Source: Adiantum capillus-veneris
Taxonomy: Eukaryota; Streptophyta; Polypodiopsida; Polypodiales; Pteridaceae
Direction of reading: 5' to 3'
Assembly: GCA_014529385.2 (NCBI GenBank)
Contig: CM043942.1
Location: forward strand, 104,670,141 to 104,734,140
Length of the DNA stretch: 64,000 bases
Every line of letters begins with the position of its first letter. Within the stretch, counting starts at the first letter, position 1. Of this stretch, positions 56,701 to 64,000 are shown piece by piece. A program made the translations under genes and the position numbers. A model generated the notes under the pieces. That model was not told where the DNA came from, ran no database searches, and saw only the letters and a list, made by a program, of their open reading frames with translations.

Positions 56701-59700
56701 GAACTCACCGGTGTGATTCACGCCTTGTCCAACTGGAAGCACTATCTTCTAGGAGCGGATTTTGTGATCAAGACTGATCACCAGAGTTTGCGGTATTTTC
56801 TTATGTAAAGGAAACTATCTGAGAAGCCGATGAGATGGGCAAACTTTTTGTCTATGTTTCACTTCCAGATCCTTCACACGGCTGGGAGTAAGAATGTGGT
56901 CGCGGACGCATTGTCTAGGCGGCCAAGGGTGAACGCTATCACTTCGGTGTATCACCAAGAATTAGAAGCACTACCGGATTTGTATCCGAATGATCCAGAC
57001 TTCTCCACCGTTTGGGGAAAGCTACATCGTGGAGAGAATGAGTTTTCCTATTCCATTGGGGATGGTTATCTCTACCACCATTAGGCCATATGTGTGGCGG
57101 AACCATTAAGAAAGAAGATCATGGATGAAGCACATGCTTCGCCTTGTGCGGGTCATCGGGGTATTCTCCCTACGACCTTAGCAATGGAAAGATATTTCTT
57201 TTGGCGTAGCCTTAAAGCATACATTGATAAGTATGTCAGGGAATGCTTGGTTTGCCAAAAAGTGAAGTATGATCAGCATAAGACGCCTGGGTTCCTACAA
57301 CCATTGCCTGTGCCTAATGAACCTTGGGAAAGTATTGCCATGGACTTCATCATGGACCTCCCTAGAACTCAGACTGGAAATGACGCGATCTAGACCATTG
57401 TGGACAGGTTTAGCAAGCAAGCACACTTTATACCAGTCAAGAAAACGATCAAAGCAGATCATATGGCTAGGGTTTTTCTAGCACAGATCTTTAAGCATCA
57501 TGGAATGCCTAAGTCTATTGTGAGTGATCGAGATCCTCGCATGACAGGAAATTTTTGGCGTGCCTTGGTGGATAATCTTGGTACGAAGTTGAATTTTTCA
57601 TCTGCCTACCATTCTCAAACGGACGGGCAAAGTGAGATAGCCAATTCCACAGTATTGGATATGTTAAAATCTTATGTGTCAGACCGGCAATCTAACTGGG
57701 AGAAATATTTGCCTCTTGTCGAGTATGCGTGTAACCGGCCTCTTCAATCCGAAAAGGGCGGTAGACTTTACTTTAAACCTTGATTTAGCTTTCACCCATT
57801 ATTAGTCGTCTATTTTACCTGTACTTTCAAGACACAATAAAGGGGAGAGGGATACAGGCTGCTAGATTGCACCTGTATGAGTAGACCGAAACCAGATTGG
57901 CCCCTAACTTAGGCGCCCCTTTCGGTATTTCTTTATTGTTCAAAAGAGGGAATAAACGTTGTGGATCCCTACAAGCTGCCCCACACAAACTCGGCTGAAT
58001 TTCCACTGTTCCAGCCCGATTTCGGCAGCATAACTGTACTAGAACCCTTCACAGTCAGTATTCCCACGCATTGGCTGACTTTCCCGACGCATACGGGCAC
58101 TTTGCAAAACCTGGCAAGAATCTGCAGCACGCTGAATTCTCTGTTTTCAGCCCTGAAAATGCGCCAGATCACCTGTACAACGGTCCCCTTGCGTCCCCGA
58201 ACCTCCTGGGGGTATAGGGTCCGTTTAGGGCCAAAACCCTAAACCTGCAAAAATACACAGCAGGCTGTAATTCACTGTTTCGGGCTCCGTTTCGCATGCC
58301 AATCGCATCCGTAGCAAGTCCTCGAGCTCCCGCACCTGTAGGGCTACTTGCCCTTTGAATCGGACGAGATTTTTGGCTTGAAACCTCTCCGAATTCACCT
58401 GTACCTGCGGGGGGATTAGCCGCTAGCTAATCCAGTACCTGTACAAGAGGCTCTTGCCTCGGCAATCGCGCATTAACCCAGACAACTGTACATTGGTCAA
58501 ATGAAGAGCCCACTAGAGGGGCATAACATACTGCCAAAGGGGAGAGAGAGGGCAGTGCGTAGCGTGCAGGGCATCACTCCTGGCACCGCACTGTGCATAA
58601 GAGGGAAAGCAAGCACTCCATAGCTCTTAACCTGTGACAGACACTTGCAAAAATGAGCCTCCCAGCTATAAATCACGTTTTTGCCTTCTCTATAAGTAGT
58701 AAACTGGCCTCATAGTGCCAAGTGTCACTCATTTGTGCATTTTCCCGCTTTAGACCCTCGGGTCTAAAAATATCTCACCTGCAGCCTCTGTTGACTTGGC
58801 CACAGAGTAACAAAATGATCCCCATGTCAAACTGCACGTAATGACGCGAAGACATTTTCAGGTCCCAAAATAGCAGTTCCCTAAATTTTAGGAGATGCTG
58901 CCATTGTATCTTTCTAGGTCATCCGACCCTCTTTGTACACTGCGGCCACATCCAGAACTGAAATGTAGCCTCTGTAGCAAAGGATTCCACTTTGGCTAGT
59001 CAATGACCCCACTTGGCTAACCATAGTCCTTGTCCAACCTTAGTGCTCTCTTGCCCTCAGGCCTCGACTCCCTCTGGACAGTTCCACACTAGCTATGCAA
59101 TGCAGGGCAGTTAGATTTCCCGAGGGGTGTTTCCAAAAAGTGAAAGTAAATAGATAATAAGAAAGAAATCAACAAAAAGGATAGATAGTAGTCACACGTT
59201 GGTGACAATGCGTATAACAATACCATACACTCATCGACGAGGAAAGCACCTTTTGAGATTCTCTATGGTAAGCCTTTGCTTCCACCGATCCTTTTAACTA
59301 AGGATAAGATCTTTGCAGCAGATGAATTTGTCCGGGACTTGGACACAGCCTACGGGCAAGTTAGGAGAGCTATTCTACGCTCTCAGGAAAAGCATAAGAA
59401 AGCTGCAGACAAGCACAGGAGGAATCTAGACTTAAGAGTCGAACAGTTAGTCTTACTTAAGTTTGAGAAGGCAAGACTTAAGAAACAAGCGTCTCATAAG
59501 GGGAAGGTGGTAAAACTTTCTACCCGTTATTATGGGCCGTTTAAGATCACTGAGCAAGTGAATCATGTCACCTTCCGATTAGAGCTACCGCCTAATTGGA
59601 GAATCCATAATGCTTTCCATGTCACTTTACTCCGGCCGTATGTGGGACCGCCTCCGAGTCAACCTAGTGCTGAGGAACCTCCTGAGGTTGAGGAAACAGA

Positions 59701-59899
59701 AGAAATACTCCAAGTGGAGCAGATAGTAAGTCATCAGGAGCGGCCCCTCAAGTCCGGAAAAATAACACAGAAGTATTTGGTTAAGTTGAAGAACTATTCG
59801 AATCTCCATGCTCAGTGGATGACGCAGGAGGAATTAGCAGCTTATCCCGAGATACTGGAGGTATATGTTCAAGCACTACAGTTGAGGTCAACTATTTAG
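53738..59899 (+). pseudogene. Element D gag-pol polyprotein, broken
   Basis: ATG at 53738 (MSSQGRSVEEELQQVPA) meets TAG at 53789. Gag continues 53801-54406 (FETYNGRRDISKALSFIRQ), a stop where C has Trp (54404-54406), frameshift to 54532. Then an open stretch of 758 codons: CCHC CFYCGEKRHMKPDC (His-spaced knuckle, ~54897-54940), protease [13 protein letters not shown] (~55110-55150), RT ([22 protein letters not shown] 56143-56154), RNase H to the TAA at 56806. 56830-57084 ends RNase H (LHTAGSKNVVADALSRRP), TAG 57082. Integrase 57094-57729, with TAG at 57391 where C has Trp, resumes after the solo LTR at 59213 and ends with a chromodomain-like tail (EQIVSHQERPLKSGKITQKY). Confidence 0.93.
57730..59207 (-). 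mobile_element. Solo LTR inserted in the integrase gene of element D
   Basis: 1478 bp with termini TGTAACCGGC and GTTGGTGACA, flanked by ATGCG on both sides (57725-57729 and 59208-59212). The uninterrupted sequence in C (GAGTATGCGTATAAC) has one ATGCG. No internal coding region, primer site or second LTR, so it is a solo LTR left by recombination. The shared core (57898-57940) shows minus orientation. AAACCCTAAACC occurs near 58229. Its termini resemble family 1, but it is much longer. Confidence 0.9.
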
Positions 59900-59911
59900 A
59901 AGCCAGAGGGA

Positions 59912-61235
59912 TGTTGCTAATTGGACTATTTTCTTATTTTTAATGATTAATTTCTTTTTCTAGGATATTTTATTGTGTACACTAAGAACTGTTAAAAGAT
60001 TGTAGCTACAGGAAATGCCATCAAGAACGGACAACTCTGATGTGTCATTTGATGGGTGACGGTAAACATCGCGAAGGAGTTTCCGTAAGTTCGGTGGAAA
60101 GGGCCGGGTTACGAATGCCCCTAATGCGTCACATGATGGGTGACAGGTGCATCAGAAAGGGGGCATTCTGTAGGCTGAGGAGGAAATCCGAACTGAGTAA
60201 GAAAATACGCGTAAGAACGCAAGATCGAGAATAAAGATGGGTTCATAGAAGCTTTTTACGAAAAGCAGGAACTTTCGCGGGAGGGCAGATGCTTTCCCGC
60301 GAGGAAGCTATGTCTGCATTGCATCTGTGCCATGTTCTGCACCCGGGGACGCCTGGAATGTGTTCATGTAGCATTGTTTTAACTAACTGAGTGAGTTTTT
60401 AAAGTTTAAACAAGTTCACACTTTATTTTATAAAGTGGCCGGCCACTTTTAAGTGACCAGTCCCTTTTATTAATAAAATAAAGCATCCCCAAAAGCTTAC
60501 GTAAAAAACCCACGCAAGCTGTACGGATGGGCTGAAAAACAGCGAGCTCTCTCTCTCCTCTCTCTGGAAGCGCCAGAAACAGCGAGCTCTCTCTCTCTCC
60601 TCTCTCTAGAAGCGCCAGAGCTTCTGCTTTTCTGCCCTATTTCCACCGGGTGCACAGGCCTATAAAAAGGCAGCTAGCGTTTAGTTTTTGGGAAGAAGGC
60701 AAGGAGCAGCAGAAGACTGAAGCGCTGGTGATTCTAGAGCAAGTGCTGGCGAAGGGAATCCGCAAGTGCACGTGTGACGATTGAGTACGGAGGTCGCCTT
60801 TCTGAGCAAGGAGCGACGGTATAATTTGTTGATACGCATTGCGAGTTGTTGCTTTGTGTGGTTTGTTTTGCAAGAATCTCCCTTCTTACGGGAAAGTCCC
60901 TCACGGGAAGTACGGCTTCACACCTAAGTCCCTTAGGAGAAAGTACAGCTTCGCGCCTAAGTCCCTTACGGGAAAGAACGACCTTGTGCCCAAGCCCTTT
61001 ACGGGAAAGAACGACCTTCGGGTCTAAGATTACAGAACGGAGGGGTTTCCTTGGGTTCTCGTGCTTGTATACGAATTCTCCCTGAATAAAGAATACTCTT
61101 GACGGGGGGGGGGGGGGGGGGACCAGCCCATCCTCTGGTCCCCAATACTATGTCGATCTTCTCCCTTCTCTCACATTTGCAAGTATTTTATTTTTCAGAT
61201 TTCTAAGTGCTCGTGTACGCTCCCGTTTTGTGACA
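59912..61235 (+). repeat. 3' LTR of element D
   Basis: 1324 bp, near-identical to 52343-53667, same TATA box, 33-bp repeats (60900-61027) and G run (about 61105-61121). Followed by GTGAC. Confidence 0.95.
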
Positions 61236-61240
61236 GTGAC

Positions 61241-61684
61241 ATAAAGGAATTAAAATAAAGGTGGACCCTCACACACACAGCGTAGAATCTGATGACGTGG
61301 CAGTTGTGCGAAAAACCTTGATTTTATGCTGACATGATGATGTGGCAGACTGTATGGATTTCCACGTTTTGCGCTGACTACTGACGTGGCAATTGTACTG
61401 ATTTTCGTGATTTACACTGGCAGATTTTGGGCATTGCTTTTAGACCAGATGCTTTTGAGTTTGATGGCTTTTCATGTAAAACTGCTTTTGGGGCCTAGGG
61501 CCTTTAAATATGAGGCCATGGGCTCATTCTTTGGCATGCTTCCTAGAGAAGGTGCAGAGTCTGGAGTACCGGCATGTACTGTGTTGATGCAATATAAAGA
61601 ACTACCGAAAGGGGCACCCAAGTTTGGGGCCAATACTTGTGAGAGTGAGCAACGGAAAGAGTGAGCCACGCACGCCAAAAACGC

Positions 61685-61687
<3 letters not shown>
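61241..61687 (+). repeat. LTR-like fragment, plus orientation
   Basis: Contains three TGACGTGGCA/GATGTGGCA boxes (61293-61395) and then ATATAAAGAACTACCGAAAGG with GGGGCCAATAC, the shared LTR core seen in families 1 and 3. Ends are not defined, so the element is unassigned. Confidence 0.6.

Positions 61688-61714
<27 letters not shown>
61688..61714. repeat. (GA)n microsatellite
   Basis: About 13 GA units at the junction of two LTR-like pieces. Confidence 0.95.
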
Positions 61715-61718
<4 letters not shown>

Positions 61719-62002
61719 ACAAGTGCTCTACAAATGATGCTCTCAATACACAATTTGAATGACTACAAGACCCTAAGCATTTTATTTATAGAATCTTAGG
61801 TTGAGGTAGGACAAAAAATGTGTAACTGGTGCAAAAAACATAAAAGCCCAAAAATGGCTAAAAATGTGTGCACCCACCCAGCCAGGCTCAGAAAATGACC
61901 GGCCGGACACGCGCTAAAAGTGTCCGCCCATGCAATCTACATGACGTGCGATGGGTCACTAGCCGTACAAAATGGCGAAGCAACGGTGGTGTAACTCTAA
62001 CA
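61715..62002 (-). repeat. Copia-type LTR fragment, minus orientation
   Basis: On minus it starts TGTTAGAGTTACACCACCG directly after a purine tract (CTGAGAGGGGG, 62003-62013), with TATAAATAAAATGC (about 61775-61790) as a TATA-like box. This fits the 5' end of a Ty1/copia 3' LTR, cut off at the GA run. Confidence 0.55.
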
Positions 62003-62289
62003 CCCCCTCTCAGCACCGGATGTTGAGACAACACACAGAAGTCGAAGGTAAGAAGCCAAAGTCCACTGAGGTACAGGTTACAATGATTCTCCATTAGGCT
62101 CGTTATGTTGACACACGGAAATCCACTACTGATTATTGGTTTGTCTTTGGTGATTCTCTCATGTAATGGATATGTCCAAATCAAAGCACCACTACCTCTT
62201 CTTCCATTGAAACTGACTATTGGACTCATCTTGACACTACCAGTAAAGCTTTATGATTTCGGTAGATTATGGATCATCTTGCCATTGCA
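62003..62289. other. Decayed transposon sequence
   Basis: Between the copia LTR fragment and the RNase H relic. Probably copia-derived, with no clear motif. Confidence 0.35.
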
Positions 62290-62530
62290 CCTTTATCTCC
62301 CACCGCTCTTTATTCAGATTCTTTGAGTGTTATCACTCTGATAGCTATTGCTCGTGGGCAGACTAGGCACATTGATGCTCATTACCACTTTGTTCGGGCT
62401 ACATAGAAGATGGTCATATCAGCATGGAGTATTGTCTCACCATTGACAATTTGCAAACTTCTTTCACCAAGCTTCTCCCTCAACCTAGACTAAATCATCT
62501 TCTTTAGTGATGCGATGTTGGACCACTCAT
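62290..62530 (+). pseudogene. Ty1/copia RNase H C-terminal relic
   Basis: Plus strand, two frames: DSLSVITLIAIARGQTRHID then HYHFVRA, and EDGHISMEYCLTIDNLQTSF then TKLLPQP. This is the end of copia RNase H (the HID..HFVRE and TKALP-type motifs). Orientation is opposite to the LTR fragment on its left. Confidence 0.65.
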
Positions 62531-62657
62531 CTGGCGTTGAAGAGGACACATTGGAGATATGACATCACCTCATGATAGTGTTCTAGGTTGCATATCATGT
62601 TTGTATGGTCACAATGATCCTCCATATGCATAGACACATGGTACATGGAACGGGGCC

Positions 62658-62673
62658 GAGGTCAGGTTCGGGT

Positions 62674-62705
<32 letters not shown>

Positions 62706-62730
62706 AGGGTCAGGGTCAGGGTCAGGGTCC

Positions 62731-62789
<59 letters not shown>

Positions 62790-62906
62790 AGGGTCAGGGT
62801 CAGGGTCAGGGTCAGGGTCAGGGTCAGGGTCAGGGTCAGGGTCAGGGTCAGGGTCAGGGTCAGGGTCAGGGTCAGGGTCAGGGTCAGGGTCAGGGTCAGG
62901 GTCAGG
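62658..62906. repeat. Hexanucleotide array (GGGGTC)n/(AGGGTC)n
   Basis: About 41 units of 6 bp in blocks: GGGGTC, then four AGGGTC, then about a dozen GGGGTC, then about twenty AGGGTC. Read in another phase the last block is TCAGGG. All frames are open (Gly-Ser, Asp-Pro and so on) but this is simple sequence. Confidence 0.97.
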
Positions 62907-63180
62907 TGACACATCCAACCCTATGTGTCCATGGACAAGCTACAGCATGATCAAGGTTCAGTTCAGTCAAGTCACTCTAGAATAGGAAGTGATCTAGCAC
63001 TTTTGTGAGTCTGTTCGCAGACCGTGCATGTCCAGAAACTTAGTGTAGATGCATATCCTTTGGTTGCACACAGCATGATCATAAGCATTCCCATCAGAAT
63101 CCTTCAGGGGAATTTTCCAGTGCATTTAGCCTATTTTCCCTATTTTTGACATTTTTCACTTATTATTTTTATGTGACTTT
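62907..63180. other. No feature seen
   Basis: Non-repetitive DNA between the hexamer array and the putative LTR. No coding motif. Confidence 0.3.
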
Positions 63181-64000
63181 TGTTGGAAAGTAGGTAGGGC
63201 AATTTTGCTAAGTTTGTATATAAGCAAAGCAGAGCTAGCACTTTCTGGGAGAAGAGGCAGCAGGAGCACCTTGCTCAACAGGCAATTTCTCGGCAAGACA
63301 AACACCCGCAATAGCCCTAGCGTTTTCAGCCATCTAAGAACCTAGCGTTTTTGCATCAGATCAGCCTTGGCGTTTTGTGCACAACAGATCAGCCCCAACG
63401 TCATCACGACACAGCAGATTAGCCTAGCGTTTTGCACTGCAGAACAACCGGCAACAACAAAAGACCATTTCAGCCCTAGCGTTTTTGCATCTACATCATA
63501 TCCCAGCGTTTTGAAGATTCACTGCGATGGAACATCAAGAAACCCCAGTGTTTTCAGTTTTCAGCCCTTAGACATTGCAGAACAAGTACAGAACCTCATA
63601 GATCTCACCTTCCCGCAGCAGATCCTCCTTGCATGATCAGATCCCGGGAAGTTTGCAGTTTCAGCCCGGAAAACGCAGATTTCAGCATCTGCGTTTTCAG
63701 CGCGTCGTCGTCGCATCGTCGTCATCGACATAGTCATCAACACAGAGTCAGAATTCAGCAAATAAAGATTTGCAGATTTCAGCCATTAGCATTTTCAGAT
63801 TTCAGCCCGTCTCGTCGTCGCCCTCATTGTCGGCAAGTCCAAGCATTGTAGAGATTTGAGCAATCATAAGTAGACCGCTCTCGCCATAGAGTGGGGCCTT
63901 CGGAGGAGGGTTTTACGTCTCTGGTGTCGTATTCTCTTCTCTATCTCTCAGTCTCATGCACTTCATTCATAGTGTCCATTCACTTTGTTTGTGTCCATTG
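63181..64000 (+). repeat. Putative Ty1/copia-type LTR, runs off the window
   Basis: TGTTGGAAAGTAGG at 63181 is a typical copia LTR start. A TATA-like GTATATAAGC follows at 63217. Near the window end CGGAGGAGGGTTTTACGTCT and TCTGGTGTCG resemble copia U5. No coding frame. Without the second end this stays an inference. Confidence 0.5.
63308..63560 (+). repeat. Irregular repeats of a CCTAGCGTTTT motif
   Basis: CTAGCGTTTT, or variants (TTGGCGTTTT, CCAGCGTTTT, CCAGTGTTTT), occurs about eight times at 25-45 bp spacing, often next to TCAGCC or GCATC. It lies in the leader part of the putative LTR. Confidence 0.8.

Larger units (their letters stand above)
52343..61235 (+). mobile_element. Chromovirus D (family 2), interrupted by a solo LTR
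   Basis: 8893 bp on plus: 5' LTR 52343-53667, primer site 53669-53680, gag-pol 53738-59899 broken by a 1478-bp solo LTR (57730-59207), purine tract 59898-59911 (AGAAGCCAGAGGGA), 3' LTR 59912-61235, GTGAC duplications. Without the solo LTR and its 5-bp duplication it is about 7.41 kb, like element C. Confidence 0.95.

Noticed and set aside
24926-57084. Shared TAA/TAG stops as sites of U-to-C RNA editing
   Set aside because: Such editing is known from organelle transcripts of some land plants, not nuclear transposons. Inheritance from a defective parent is simpler.
61241-61687. Continuation of element D beyond its 3' LTR
   Set aside because: The GTGAC duplication at 61236-61240 marks D's end. 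The shared core here belongs to a different LTR.
62595-62985. Open frames of Gly-Ser, Asp-Pro or Thr-Leu repeats
   Set aside because: Direct translation of a hexanucleotide microsatellite in several frames.

Overview
This window is nuclear DNA from a plant with a large, transposon-rich genome. The evidence is chromodomain-bearing Ty3/gypsy (chromovirus) elements primed by initiator-methionine tRNA (TGGTATCAGAGC binding sites), plant-type L1 LINEs, telo-box motifs in the LTRs, and one intron-containing host gene that resembles plant VPS26C. A fern or other non-seed plant is my guess, held weakly. No prokaryotic, plastid or mitochondrial genes, tRNAs, rRNAs or CRISPR arrays were seen.

Almost everything is transposable elements inserted into one another. 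From left to right: LINE copy L1a (1-~11157, minus strand) is split by chromovirus A (2477-8807, 5-bp target duplication GCCGC). A second LINE family follows (L2, 11165-12710), with long CT/GT microsatellites. Next is a decayed gypsy element G (13575-16872) whose zinc-knuckle/protease cassette is inverted in place. From 16873 to 35334 there is a four-deep nest: LINE L1b carries chromovirus E, E's LTR carries LINE L1c (20437-34566), and L1c carries chromovirus C (22309-29590, duplication GAGGC). Then come the 3' end of chromovirus F (35577-37017) and another L2 LINE relic (37018-38440).

The only host gene recognised is at 38716-42982 on the minus strand. It has six exons of a VPS26C (DSCR3-type retromer/retriever subunit) homologue with good splice sites, but no visible 5' exons, one apparently missing internal exon, and a 1-nt frameshift in one exon. 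A gypsy protease/RT relic (43445-44230) lies just upstream.

The right third holds chromovirus B (44564-51225, nearly intact, same family as A, E and F), a gag relic H (51430-52338, same family as G), and chromovirus D (52343-61235, duplication GTGAC, same family as C), which is itself split by a 1478-bp solo LTR (57730-59207, duplication ATGCG). The window closes with LTR fragments, a Ty1/copia RNase H relic, a 250-bp hexanucleotide array and the start of what looks like another copia-type LTR running off the end.

No transposon copy here looks able to code for all its proteins. Many of the stop codons that break them are explained by C-to-T or G-to-A changes, as expected from old methylated DNA. 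No clearly new biological system was found. The most informative points are the reconstructable insertion history, an ATGA overlap joining the two LINE ORFs, an LTR core motif shared by several families, and the VPS26C locus.
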